DNA of 64,000 nucleotides from Salsipaludibacter sp963735045 (lineage in GTDB: Bacteria > Actinomycetota > Nitriliruptoria > Nitriliruptorales > Nitriliruptoraceae). This document shows, in pieces, positions 1 through 9,535 of this stretch. Below the pieces are notes generated by a model, which was not told the origin of the DNA, did not search any database, and saw nothing but the letters and a program-made list of their open reading frames with translations. Location: assembly GCA_963735045.1 (NCBI GenBank), contig CAVTIZ010000003.1, positions 310,001 through 374,000 on the forward strand. Direction: 5' to 3'. The stretch's first letter is position 1. Each line of letters opens with the position of its first letter. The position numbers and the translations under genes are program-made.

Positions 1-2787
1 CGCGGCACGTTGGGCACCATCGCGGACGACCGCGACCGGGCGATCGCCCGGGTCGGTGACGCCAACGCCGAGCTGGCCGAGGCCCGGCACCGGGTCGAGC
101 GCGCGCAGGCGGCCCGTGACGACGCCGATGCGGTGGTCCGCGACGAGGCTGCCGCGGCTGGCCGGGCCGAGGAACAGGCCACGGCGGCACACGACACCTT
201 CGCCGACGCACTGCGGGACTGGGCCGACGACGCCACCACGGTCGGACTCGACGAGGCGGCCGTGGGCGCGCTGGCCGACGCCGACCCCGAGCAGGCGTCA
301 GCCGCCGCCCGAGCCGCCGCCGCCACGCGGCGCGACGAACTCGACGGGTCGGTCGTGGCGGCCCGCGCCGAGGTGGAGGACGTGGCAGCCACGCTCGCCG
401 CCACGCACCACGAGCGCGACGAGCTCGCGGCGGCCTCACACCAACCCCCACCCGTCCCCGAGTGGCGGACCGGCGACCGCACCGATCGGCCGGGCGCCCC
501 CTTCTACCTCCTGGTCGAGTTCACCGACGCCCTGGCGCCCCACCAGCAGGCCAACGTCGAGGCTGCCCTGGACGCGCTCGGGCTGCTCGACGCCTGGGTG
601 TTGCCGGACGGGACGATGCTCGGGGGGGACGACCGGGACCTCGTCGTCGTGGAGGGAAGCGGCGCACCCGGTCGCACCCTCGCCGACGTGGCCCGGGCGG
701 TGCCCACCGACGGGATGTGGGACGACACGATGGCGTCGGTCCTGCAGCGCGTCGCCGTTCGCGACGAGGCGGCGATCCATGCTGCAGCCGACGGCCAGTG
801 GGACGAGTCCGTCGGCGACTGGCTGCCCGACGGGGGCACCGCGTACGTCAGCACGTCCGGCCACTTCGCCATGGGCCCGGTCGACGGGCGCACCGGTGGC
901 AGCCAGGTCCGCTACATCGGCGCGGCTGCCCGGGAGCGGGCGCGTGAGCGGGCGCTGTCCGAGCTCGACGCCCGCCTCGCCGACCTCGACGACCGACACG
1001 CCACGGCAGCCACCGGGCTCGAGATCGCGACGGCCCGGCGCCGGCGGTTCGACGAGGAGCTGGACGCCTTCCCCTCCACGGGTGGCGTCATCGAGGCCCG
1101 CGCGGTCGCACGGGCCACGGCCCGACGCCTCGACGACGCCCGCGGGCAGCTCACGATCGCCGAACAGGCCGTGGCCGCCGCTCGTGACGACCTGGTGGAG
1201 GCCCGAGGACGCCGCGACGGGGTCGCGTTGGAGGTCGGGCTGGTGGCGCACGTCGAGCACCTCGGTGCGCTTGCCGGTGCCTCGCGTGCCTGGCGCGATG
1301 CGGTGGTGGCCTGGGTCACGGCGGTCGATCGTTGGCTGGACCAGCGGCGCCACCACGCCGGCGCCACGGCCCGCCTGGAGGGGATCCACGCACGAGCCAG
1401 GCGCGACCAGGAGATCGCCGACCGCGCCACCGTGGAGCGTGACCGGCTCGCGGAACGCGTGGCGACACTGCGCGACATGGTCGGGGCCGAGGCCGACGAC
1501 ATCCGCGAGCAGGTACGTACCGCAACCTCGGAGCGCGACGCCCACGATCGCGAGCGGCACGGCCTGGAGGCACGGCGCGGGCCGACCTTCGAGCGCGTCG
1601 GCGCCGCCGAACGCTCGCTGGACCACGCCCAGGACGAACACGCGCAGGCGGTGGCACACCGGGACGAGGTGACCGCCTCGTTCGTCGGCCTGGTCGACCT
1701 CGGCGTGCTTGCGGTCCTGGACGTCGGCGTCGATGACGACGCACGGGCGTGGGGCGTGCGTGTCACCCTCGAGCACGCCCGGCGCGTCGTGGCCGCCGGC
1801 CCGGACCTGCCCGACGACCCCGAGGCCCTCCAGGCCCGCCTCGAACGGGTCGAGAACCGGCTCAACAGCGGACAGCAACAGCTGCTGCGGGATGCCGTCG
1901 ACATCCGCCCGATGCTGCGTCGCCAGCACGGCGTCACGATCCCCGAGGTGCGCCACGCCGGGCGACTCCAGTCGCTGCAGGCCGTGGCCGGGGACCTGCG
2001 CACCGAGGTCAGCGAGCGCGAACAGCGGCTCCACGCCGACGAACAGGGCCTGCTCGAGACGTTCCTGACCGGCGAGCTCCACGAACACCTGCGCGCCCGG
2101 ATCCGTGACGCGCGGGCGCTGGTCGACACGATGAACGACCGGCTGGCCGACTGTGCCACCACCGCCGGCCACCGCGTCCGCCTGCGGTGGGAGGTCGCCG
2201 ACGATGCCGCCCCCGGGACCGCCGAGGCCATCGACCTGCTGTTGCGTGGCCGGAGCCTGATCACCGACGACCAGCGCGCCGACCTGCGCAGCTTCCTGCA
2301 GGAACGGCTGCGCGGTGCGCGCGAGGGCGACGCCGGGGCCAGCCTCACCGAACGCATCGGCAACGCGTTCGACTACCGACGGTGGCACGAGTTCACCACC
2401 ATGTTCCGTGACCGGGACGGCCATGCCTGGCGCCGCCTGACCCGGCAGAGTCACGGTGCCGGCTCCGGTGGCGAGAAGGCCGTGATGCTGCACCTGCCAC
2501 TGTTCGCCGCCATGGCCGCCCACTACGAGGCCGCCCCGACCGGGCCACGCATCATCGTGCTCGACGAGGTGTTCGCGGGGATCGACCGCGAGACCCGTGG
2601 GCAGTTGATGGGCCTGCTGGTCGAGCTGGACCTCGACGCCCTGCTGACCAGCCACGAGGAGTGGGGCTTCTACGCCGAACTCGACGGCATGTCGACCTAC
2701 CACCTCGTGCGGGATCCGGCCATGCCGGGCGTCCTGGCCGAGTGGTTCGTCTGGGACGGCACGACCCGGTGGGACATGACGACATGA
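1..2787 (+). CDS. jetC: Wadjet JetC-like SMC/SbcC ATPase (TIGR02680 type), 5' truncated by window
   Basis: C-terminal part of the SMC-like motor of a Wadjet anti-plasmid system. In this family JetA, JetB and JetC form a loop-extruding complex that senses small circular DNA and JetD cuts it. The frame is open from base 1, so the true start lies upstream; about 928 codons are visible of a family usually near 1,350 residues, and the N-terminal Walker A is missing from view. Seen here: long Ala/Glu/Arg-rich coiled-coil arms, an ABC-type signature SGGEK (codons 822-826 counted from base 1), and a Walker B IIVLDEVF (851-858) with catalytic-type Glu856. The stop overlaps the next start as ATGA, so it is translationally coupled to jetD. 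DUF2397 and DUF2398 genes (JetA and JetB of the type II class, as I recall) are expected just upstream. The family call is firm; activity is inferred. Confidence 0.85.
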   Translation, partial: RGTLGTIADDRDRAIARVGDANAELAEARHRVERAQAARDDADAVVRDEAAAAGRAEEQATAAHDTFADALRDWADDATTVGLDEAAVGALADADPEQASAAARAAAATRRDELDGSVVAARAEVEDVAATLAATHHERDELAAASHQPPPVPEWRTGDRTDRPGAPFYLLVEFTDALAPHQQANVEAALDALGLLDAWVLPDGTMLGGDDRDLVVVEGSGAPGRTLADVARAVPTDGMWDDTMASVLQRVAVRDEAAIHAAADGQWDESVGDWLPDGGTAYVSTSGHFAMGPVDGRTGGSQVRYIGAAARERARERALSELDARLADLDDRHATAATGLEIATARRRRFDEELDAFPSTGGVIEARAVARATARRLDDARGQLTIAEQAVAAARDDLVEARGRRDGVALEVGLVAHVEHLGALAGASRAWRDAVVAWVTAVDRWLDQRRHHAGATARLEGIHARARRDQEIADRATVERDRLAERVATLRDMVGAEADDIREQVRTATSERDAHDRERHGLEARRGPTFERVGAAERSLDHAQDEHAQAVAHRDEVTASFVGLVDLGVLAVLDVGVDDDARAWGVRVTLEHARRVVAAGPDLPDDPEALQARLERVENRLNSGQQQLLRDAVDIRPMLRRQHGVTIPEVRHAGRLQSLQAVAGDLRTEVSEREQRLHADEQGLLETFLTGELHEHLRARIRDARALVDTMNDRLADCATTAGHRVRLRWEVADDAAPGTAEAIDLLLRGRSLITDDQRADLRSFLQERLRGAREGDAGASLTERIGNAFDYRRWHEFTTMFRDRDGHAWRRLTRQSHGAGSGGEKAVMLHLPLFAAMAAHYEAAPTGPRIIVLDEVFAGIDRETRGQLMGLLVELDLDALLTSHEEWGFYAELDGMSTYHLVRDPAMPGVLAEWFVWDGTTRWDMTT

Positions 2788-4025
2788 TCGAGCCGCTGCA
2801 GGCACGGGTCGACGCGCTCGTGGATGACGACGGGTACCGCGGCCTGCTGGCGAGGGTGCGGGAGCGGCTCGAACGCGGCGGGGAGCCCGCCACGGTCATG
2901 TTGCGTGGCCTCGCGTCGTCCGAGCAGCGTGCGCTGGCCGACCTGCTCGGTCGTCCCGACCGGGTCGGCGTCGAGGCCCGGGTCCGCATCGCCGACCTGG
3001 ACGCCTCGCTGAGGTCCTCACGCGTCGATGCCGGACTGGTCGACGTGCTGGAAGCGTTCGGTGGCCCCCTGGAGGACCGGCGCGCAGCTCGGCGCGCACG
3101 ACAACGCGCGTGGGACGCCTTGTTCGACGAGCTCGCCGGAGGGGTCGGGGCGCCTGCCTGGCGCCGCGACTGGGTCGACGGCCTGCGACGGGGGACGCTC
3201 CGGCGCCTGGCCGACGGCGTGGACGACGCCCGCGCAGTGGCCCACCGCGCCCTGGCCATCATCGCGCAGCTGCCCGCAGACGGCGTGCCGCTGGCCGACC
3301 TCGCGGCGCGGGTGACCGGTGACCCCCACGCACTCGACCATGGCCGAGGAGGCACGTTGCCTGTCCTCGTGCTCGCCGCCGTCGCCGCGCAGCAGGGGCT
3401 GCCCCCGGACCAGCCCACAGACGCACGCGACCGGCGGGACCTGTGGGCGACGGTCGGGGTCGAGTGCGACCCGCTGTCGGTCAGCACGCTGGTCCACGGA
3501 CTCCGAGTCGAGGGGGCGTCCCTGCTGGCCACGACCCTGCGCGCACACGCCGAGGATGGCGAGCCGCTGCGCGTGACGCTGCGACAGCTGCAGGGCGCCA
3601 CGCTGGCCCTGCCCGGTGGCGTCCTCCACGCCTGCGAGAACCCGACGGTCGTCGTCGCGGCCGCCGCCAGCCTGGGTGCGGACTGCCGGCCCCTGCTGTG
3701 CCTCGAGGGGGTCCCGTCGACGGCCACGCACGCCCTCCTGGATGCCCTCGGAGAGGTCGAGGTCCGCGTCCATGCCGACTTCGACCCGGGCGGCATCCGC
3801 ATCGCCACCCTCCTGTACCGGCGGGCGGGGGTCATTCCCTGGCGCTTCGGCGCGACGGACTACCTGGCCGCCGTGGAGCGGGTCGAGCGGACGGTGCCCA
3901 TGACCGCGCCGGTCGACGACAGCCCGTGGGATCCCGGCCTCGCCGACGCGATGCGCGCACGGGGGCGGGCCGTGTACGAAGAGCAGGTGCTGGACGTCCT
4001 GCTCGGTGACCTCCCCGGCCGGTGA
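2784..4025 (+). CDS. jetD: Wadjet JetD-like nuclease subunit, TIGR02679/DUF2399 family
   Basis: 413-residue partner of the upstream SMC-like ATPase; in Wadjet systems JetD is the Toprim-fold nuclease that cleaves plasmid DNA captured by JetABC. The ATG at 2784 lies in the ATGA overlap with jetC, which fixes the start; an earlier in-frame start at 2661 would put 40 codons inside jetC. The DUF2399 region is recognisable from CENP (residues 284-287, conserved Glu285), through a segment beginning CLEGVPS, to HADFDPGG (330-337), whose acidic pair Asp332/Asp334 fits the Toprim DxD, followed by IPWRFGATDYL. The N-terminal half matches the DUF3323-type region only loosely. A poorly conserved gap and then a toxin-antitoxin pair follow, so this is the 3' end of the system. 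Confidence 0.85.
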   Translation: MIEPLQARVDALVDDDGYRGLLARVRERLERGGEPATVMLRGLASSEQRALADLLGRPDRVGVEARVRIADLDASLRSSRVDAGLVDVLEAFGGPLEDRRAARRARQRAWDALFDELAGGVGAPAWRRDWVDGLRRGTLRRLADGVDDARAVAHRALAIIAQLPADGVPLADLAARVTGDPHALDHGRGGTLPVLVLAAVAAQQGLPPDQPTDARDRRDLWATVGVECDPLSVSTLVHGLRVEGASLLATTLRAHAEDGEPLRVTLRQLQGATLALPGGVLHACENPTVVVAAAASLGADCRPLLCLEGVPSTATHALLDALGEVEVRVHADFDPGGIRIATLLYRRAGVIPWRFGATDYLAAVERVERTVPMTAPVDDSPWDPGLADAMRARGRAVYEEQVLDVLLGDLPGR

Positions 4026-4103
4026 CGTCGGGCCGGATGGCCCGACCGACCCCGATCACCACCCCGATGGTGCTAGGATGCCATCCCATTGGAGGAGCCG
4101 ATC

Positions 4104-4358
4104 GTGGCCGTCACCGTCAAGGTCGACCGGCAGGGCAGGATCGTCATTCCGCAGCACGAGCGGGAGCGGCTCGGCCTGCACCACGGCGGGGTCCTCGAGC
4201 TGATCCCGACCCCCGAGGGAATCGTGCTCGAACACCTGCGCCCGGCAACCGTCACGGCGGGTGATGACGGCCTGCCAGTCGTGTCGTTCGGGACCAGCGA
4301 CACGATCAGCAACGACGACGCGGTCACGGCGATCCACGGGCACCGGGACCAGCGGTGA
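4104..4358 (+). CDS. AbrB/MazE-family antitoxin (VapB-type)
   Basis: 84-residue antitoxin with an N-terminal swapped-hairpin AbrB DNA-binding domain (VTVKVDRQGRIVIPQ, then RERLGLHHGGVLELI). The C-terminal tail probably wraps the PIN toxin encoded next. The GTG at 4104 is chosen because GGAGGAG lies 7-8 bases upstream; the TTG at 4089 would begin before that site. The gene overlaps the toxin by GTGA, the usual coupling that keeps antitoxin in excess. A possible -10 (TAGGAT, 4072-4077) sits inside a loose inverted repeat GATGG...CCATC, which could be the autoregulatory operator; that part is inference. Confidence 0.8.
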   Translation: MAVTVKVDRQGRIVIPQHERERLGLHHGGVLELIPTPEGIVLEHLRPATVTAGDDGLPVVSFGTSDTISNDDAVTAIHGHRDQR

Positions 4359-4765
4359 TCGACACCTCGGTCCTGGTGGCCGGGCTCGTCGAGGCGCACG
4401 AGTTCCACGACGTGGCCCGACCACACGTGGTCGCAGCCGGTGCTGGCATGGTCGCGGGGATCGTCGTCGCCGAGACCTGGGCGGTCCTTCGCGGCGGACC
4501 ATTCAACCTGGACGTCGACACGGTCCAGCAGGCGCTGGCCCCATGGGCCGATGTCGAACGGCTGGCCGTCACGCCCGCCGACGCCTACCGCACCGTGCTG
4601 CGCAACGGGCGGGCCTGGCAGCTGGGAGGCAACGTCCACGACCTGTTGATCGCCCTGACCTGTCGTGCCCATGGCCTCGGGCTGGCCACGCTGGACCGGC
4701 GACAGGCACACCTGGCACGTCGCGCCCTCGGCCTGGAGGTCAGCCTGCTCCTCGACGAGCCCTGA
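4355..4765 (+). CDS. PIN-domain ribonuclease toxin (VapC family)
   Basis: 136-residue PIN domain, the usual VapC length. The four acidic metal-binding positions are visible: Asp3 (MIDTSVL), Glu40 (VVAET), Asp96 (NVHDLLIAL) and Asp114 (ATLDRR). VapC toxins cleave tRNA or rRNA when freed from the antitoxin. The GTG start lies within the stop of the preceding AbrB-type antitoxin. This is the first of three TA modules in the first 20 kb and sits directly downstream of the Wadjet genes, a common place for plasmid-related stabilising or defensive genes. Confidence 0.85.
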   Translation: MIDTSVLVAGLVEAHEFHDVARPHVVAAGAGMVAGIVVAETWAVLRGGPFNLDVDTVQQALAPWADVERLAVTPADAYRTVLRNGRAWQLGGNVHDLLIALTCRAHGLGLATLDRRQAHLARRALGLEVSLLLDEP

Positions 4766-4914
4766 ACCGGACGACCCAGTGACGATGGCGTCGGGCGGGC
4801 GACTGCCGTGCCCCTGCCCGGCGCGGGACACCGGGGCCATGCCCGGGCCGCCCCGCACGGTCCTGGCCGGACTCTCCTTGCGTCGACTGGACGGTTGCGG
4901 CCAGCGTGCGAGGT

Positions 4915-5668
4915 TCACGTGCCGATGTCGTGGCCGCCTGGCTCGACCAGGCCGGACTCGTAGGCGAACACGACGACCTGGGCGCGGTCGCGCAGGCCGA
5001 GCTTGGTGAGCACGCTCGACACGTGCGACTTGACCGTCGCCACGCCGATGAACAGCTCGTCGGCCACCTCGGCGTTCGTCCCACCTCTCGCCACGGCCCG
5101 GACGATCTCCCGTTCGCGCTCGGTCAGCCGGTGCCAGCCGGTCACCCACCGCCCCGTCCACGGACAGGCGCCCGGCGAAGCGGCCGATCAACCGCCGAGT
5201 GATCGATGGGGCCAGCAACGCACCACCGTCGGCCACCGTCCGCACCGCCCGGGCCAGCTCGGCCGGGGGGATGTCCTTGAGCACGAAGCCGCTCGCCCCG
5301 GCCCGCAACGCCTCGTAGACGTACTCGTCGGGGTCGAACGTGGTCAGGATCACCACCTTCAGGTCCCAGTCGGCCTCTGCCAGCACGGCCGAGGTCGCCG
5401 CGAGCCCGTCCATCTCCGGCATACGGATGTCCATCAGCACCACGTCCGGCCGGTGCTCCCGCACGACCCGGACCGCCTCGACACCGGTCGCGGCCTCGGC
5501 CACCACCTCGATGTCGTCGTGGACGCCCAGCACCATCGCGAATCCGCTGCGCACCAACTCCTGGTCGTCGACGATGACCACCCGGACGGGGGCCGTCGAC
5601 GCACCGGCGCGACCGCCCGCGGGACCGGACGAGCCGACCGGCCCGGAGACACGATCGTCAGCGGCCAC
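4915..5668 (-). pseudogene. NarL/LuxR-type response regulator, single-base frameshift
   Basis: Response regulator partner of the histidine kinase at 5658-6971. From the GTG at 5668 (AGGAGG just upstream, overlapping the kinase stop) the frame encodes a receiver domain with phospho-acceptor Asp80 in DVVLMDIRMPEMDG and the conserved Lys of FVLKD, as far as GRFAGRLSVDG. The LuxR helix-turn-helix (TGWHRLTEREREIVRAVA to LRDRAQVVVFAYE) lies in the next frame. The switch falls at about 5140-5170, in a G-rich stretch. The interval is 754 bases, so removing one base gives a clean 250-residue protein of normal size. Either a real recent frameshift or a sequencing/assembly error; every motif is otherwise intact. 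Confidence 0.8.
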
Positions 5669-6971
5669 GGGCGGCCTCCTCGACCGGTGACGCGACGACC
5701 GACGGGCCGGCGTCCCCCGACGGCCCGGCGGCGACGGCCAGCGGCAGGTCGGCGACGACGCGGAACCCACCGGCAGCGGTCGGACCGACCTCCAGGTGCC
5801 CACCGAGCAGGAGGGCTCGTTCACGCATCCCCACGATCCCGTGTCCGCCGCCCGCCGCCCGATCCAGCCCCGGGCGACCGCCGTCGTCCACCACCTCGAC
5901 GCGCAGCGACCCGGCGTCCTGCCGCACGGTGACGCGGGCACGGGCGCCGTCGCCGGCGTGGCGGATCACGTTGGTCAGGGCCTCCTGCACGATCCGGTAG
6001 GCCGACAGCCCGACCCGTGCCGGCACGTCCGCGGACACCCCCTCGACGTCCAGCGCCACGTCCACGCCGGTGGCCCGCACCCGGCTGGCCAGCCCGGCCA
6101 GGTCGGCCAGGTCGGGCTGGGGGTGGCGCCCGGTGTCCTCCGGCTCAGGACGCAGGACGCCCAGCAGGTGGCGCAGTTCGTCCAGCGCCTGCCTCCCCGT
6201 CTCCTCGACCGCGACCATCGCGCGGCGGGCGGCGACCGGGTCGTCGTCGACCACGGCCTGGGCGGCCCCGGCCTGCACGGTCATCAGGCTGACCTGGTGG
6301 GCCACCACGTCGTGCAGTTCGCGCGCGATGCGGGTGCGTTCCTCGGCGACGGCGCGGCGGGCGTCGGCCTCCTGCTCGCGGAGGAACTGCGCGGCCCGCT
6401 CGGCCCGCATCCGGCGCCACCGACCGACGAACCACGACGCCAGCATCACGACGACGGCGAAGGCGACCTCGCCCCACGGCAGGTCGTCGGTCAGCCCGTC
6501 CAGCACGATCACGACGCTGGCGACGACCGCGGCGGCCTGGCCCCACAGGTCGGCGTCGTGGTACCGCCCGACGCTGTACAGCGCGACGATCACGGACAGG
6601 CCGGTGTCGGCGTAGCCGCTGCCCAGCAGCACCAGCAACGACGCGATCGCCACCGCCACGACCCGCATCGGGTTCGAGCGACGCCAGTAGACGGCCGCCG
6701 AGGCGATCGCGAACACGACCAGCACCGGGACGGGGGTCGCGTCGAGGTCCCGCAGGACCATCGTGTCGCCCGGGCCCTCGGTCAACAGCAGCGTGAACAG
6801 GAACAGGACCACGGCGAGCGTGGCGTCCGCGACCCGCGGCCAGCGCGCGAACGGCCCGCGGACGCGCCGGGTCAGCTCCTGCGGCGGGCGGGTCGGGGTC
6901 GGGGCGGCGTGTCCACGGTGCTCCGGTCGACGGGTCACGGACGGGGTCGGGTCAGGGTCGACTCGAACCAT
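5658..6971 (-). CDS. NarL-family sensor histidine kinase (HisKA_3)
   Basis: 437-residue membrane sensor kinase. An Arg/Pro-rich N-terminus is followed by several membrane segments (roughly residues 48-185), then a HisKA_3 dimerisation domain with phospho-accepting His220 in ARELHDVVAHQ, and a C-terminal HATPase domain (N-box QEALTNVIRHAG, G-box GGGHGIVGMRERA). The family lacks a dedicated extracytoplasmic sensor, as in LiaS/DesK-like kinases that respond to membrane stress. The ATG at 6971 is taken; a GTG at 6938 is a possible shorter start. It is coupled to the response regulator by overlap and is divergent from an MMPL exporter, which may be its target. Confidence 0.85.
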   Translation of the reverse strand: MVRVDPDPTPSVTRRPEHRGHAAPTPTRPPQELTRRVRGPFARWPRVADATLAVVLFLFTLLLTEGPGDTMVLRDLDATPVPVLVVFAIASAAVYWRRSNPMRVVAVAIASLLVLLGSGYADTGLSVIVALYSVGRYHDADLWGQAAAVVASVVIVLDGLTDDLPWGEVAFAVVVMLASWFVGRWRRMRAERAAQFLREQEADARRAVAEERTRIARELHDVVAHQVSLMTVQAGAAQAVVDDDPVAARRAMVAVEETGRQALDELRHLLGVLRPEPEDTGRHPQPDLADLAGLASRVRATGVDVALDVEGVSADVPARVGLSAYRIVQEALTNVIRHAGDGARARVTVRQDAGSLRVEVVDDGGRPGLDRAAGGGHGIVGMRERALLLGGHLEVGPTAAGGFRVVADLPLAVAAGPSGDAGPSVVASPVEEAARGR

Positions 6972-7170
6972 ACGCCCGCCGGGTCTCGCGTTCGCCCCTC
7001 GTGCGGGGGATCGCGCCTCCTCCTCGCGACGGAGACGCGGCGTCGCGGAATCCCGTCGCGCGACGGGACGACGACCAACCCGGCGCCGGGCGACCGTGGG
7101 CGACGTCCCGGCCGAGCATGGGGACCAGTCGAAACGACGACCCCCGCCACCCACACCGGGAGCCGCCACC

Positions 7171-9385
7171 ATGTCCACCTTCGTCCGTCGCCTCGGGGCC
7201 ACCAGCGCCCGCCGTCCCTGGGTCACCATCGGCGCCTGGGCGCTGCTGGTCGCCCTGTTCGTCACCCTCGCCGGGAGCATCGGTGGCGCGTTCACCGACG
7301 ACCTGTCCGCACCGGGCAGCCAGTCGGCCCGTGCCATGGAGTTGCTCGAGGAGCGCTTCCCCGCAGCCGCCGGTGGCAGTGCCATGGCCGTGTTCGCCGC
7401 GCCCGACGGCTCGACCGTCGAGGACGGACGCGACGCCATCGGCACGGCACTGGACGAGGTCCGTGCCGGCGAGCAGGTCGTCGCCGTCGCCGACCCGTTC
7501 GCGGTCGGGACCATCTCGGCCGACGGCCGGGTCGCGTTCGCCGAGATCACCTTCGACGAGCCCGCGACCGAGCTCGGCCCCGACCCGCCGGCGGACGCCT
7601 ACGCAGCACTCGCGGCGGCCCGCGACGCCGGGCTGGAGGCCGAGCTCGGCGGCGACGCCGCCTTCATCAACGCCGAGGCCGAACCGGCAGCGGCCGAGGC
7701 GATCGGCCTGATCGTCGCCCTGGTCGTGCTGGTCGTCGCGTTCGGCACGGTCGTCGCGGCACTCGTGCCGATCTCGCTGGCGCTGGTCGCCGTCGCCTCC
7801 GGGCTGGGCTGGGATCGCACTGCTGGCCAACGCCATGGACGTGTCGACGTCGGCGCCGACCATCGCGGCGATGATCGGACTCGGCGTCGGGATCGACTAC
7901 GCCCTGTTCGTCGTCGCCCGCTACCAGGAGCTGCGCCGCTCCGGCACCCCCAACGACGCGGCGCTGGTCACGGCGATGTCCACGTCGGGCTCGGCGGTGC
8001 TGTTCGCCGGCGGGACGGTCGTGGTCGCGATGCTGGCCCTGGTGCTGACCGGGCTGGGCTTCCTCGCCTCGATCGGGATCGGCACCTCGCTGGTCGTGCT
8101 GATGGCCGTCGCCGCCGCCCTGACCCTGCTGCCCGCCATCCTCACCCTGCTCGGCGACCGGATCGACCGGCTGCGCGTCCGGGGTCGGCGTGGGGGTCGC
8201 CACGCCGCCGACCGCGACGTGCACGACACCGCGTGGTGGCGCTTCGCCCACCGCGTGTCGGCCCGCCCCCTGCCGTACCTGGTGGTCGCCAGCGCGGTGC
8301 TGGTGGCGCTGGCGCTGCCGGCGCTGTCGATGGAGACCGGCTTCCCCGACGCCGGGGACGACCCGACCACGATGACCCACCGCCGGGCCTACGACCTGTT
8401 GTCCGACGGGTTCGGCCCGGGCTTCAACGCCCCGCTGCTGCTGGTCGCCGACCTGCAGGCCGACGGCGTCGAGCAGTCCGGACTGGACGCGCTGGCGGCC
8501 GACGTCGTCGCCGACCCCGGCGTCGCGTTCGTCGGGGCGCCGATGGTGTCGCCGGCCGGTGACACCATCGTGCTGCCCACCATCCCGACGACCGCCCCGG
8601 CCGACCCGGCCACCGCCGACACGCTCGCACGGGTGCGCGCCGACCTCCCCGACAACGTCGCCGTCGCCGGGCTGACGGCCATGACCGACGACCTCACCAC
8701 CCAGCTGGACGACACCCTGCCGCTGTTCATCGGGGCGATCCTGCTGGTGTCGATCCTGTTGCTGATGGTGGTGTTCCGCTCGATCGCGGTGCCGCTGAAG
8801 GCGGCGGTGATGAACCTGTTGTCGATCGGCGGGGCCTACGGCGTGGTGGTCGCGGTGTTCCAGTGGGGCTGGGGCGCGAGCCTGCTGGGCCTGGAGCACA
8901 GCGTCGTCGTCGCCTCGCCACTGCCGGTGATGTTCTTCGCGGTGCTGTTCGGGCTGTCGATGGACTACGAGGTGTTCCTGCTGTCCCGCATCCGCGAGGA
9001 GTACACGGCGACCGGCGACAACGCCGAGTCGGTGGCACGCGGTATCTCGGCGACCGGCCGGGTGATCACCTCGGCCGCGCTGATCATGACCGCGGTGTTC
9101 GGCGCCTTCTTCCTCGACCCGTCACCCCTGGTGCGCATGGTCGGGCTGGGCCTGGCGACCGCGATCCTGCTGGACGCCACGATCGTGCGCATGGTCGTCG
9201 TGCCGGCGTCGATGGCGCTGATGGGCCGTGCCAACTGGTGGCTGCCCGGCTGGCTCGACCGGATCCTGCCGCACGCGTCGATCGAAGGCGCCCCGGTCCA
9301 CGCCACCGTCCCGGCCAGCCCAGCGGGCCTGGGCGGTCCGGGCGAGCCCACCGAGCCCGCCGTCCTGACCGGCAGCCGGCGCTGA
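7171..9385 (+). pseudogene. MMPL/RND-family membrane transporter, single-base frameshift
   Basis: Large inner-membrane exporter of the MMPL family, probably proton-driven export of lipids or drugs. The first reading frame (ATG 7171) gives TM1, the first extracytoplasmic domain and TM2-3 to VAVASGLG; the rest (ANAMDVSTSAPTIAAMIG, GIDYALFVVARYQELRR, second porter domain, TMs 7-12) is in the +1 frame from about 7811. Dropping the T at 7810 restores GLGGIALLANAMD and gives 737 residues with both halves of the family in order. All motifs look intact, so this is a recent frameshift or a sequence error. It is divergent from the two-component system and ends before a strong hairpin. Confidence 0.85.
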
Positions 9386-9406
9386 CCCCGGTCCGACCGA
9401 CGATCC

Positions 9407-9431
9407 GGCGGCCGGGACGAACCCGGCCGCC
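9407..9431 (+). terminator. Intrinsic-terminator-like hairpin after the MMPL gene
   Basis: Perfect 10-bp inverted repeat GGCGGCCGGG / CCCGGCCGCC with a 5-nt loop, 21 bases after the exporter stop. No clear T-tract follows, as is usual in high-GC actinobacteria. Confidence 0.55.
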
Positions 9432-9535
9432 CACACCCTGGAAGGATGACGATGATGGGTACCGACACGACACCCGCCCCCACACCCGGCACGACGACCG
9501 ACACGACACGTGACTCGACCCCGAGGAGCGCGACC

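Noticed and set aside
436..2805. 789-codon open frame on the minus strand
   Set aside because: Antisense to the JetC coding frame; Val/Gly/Arg-rich with no domain, a by-product of high GC.
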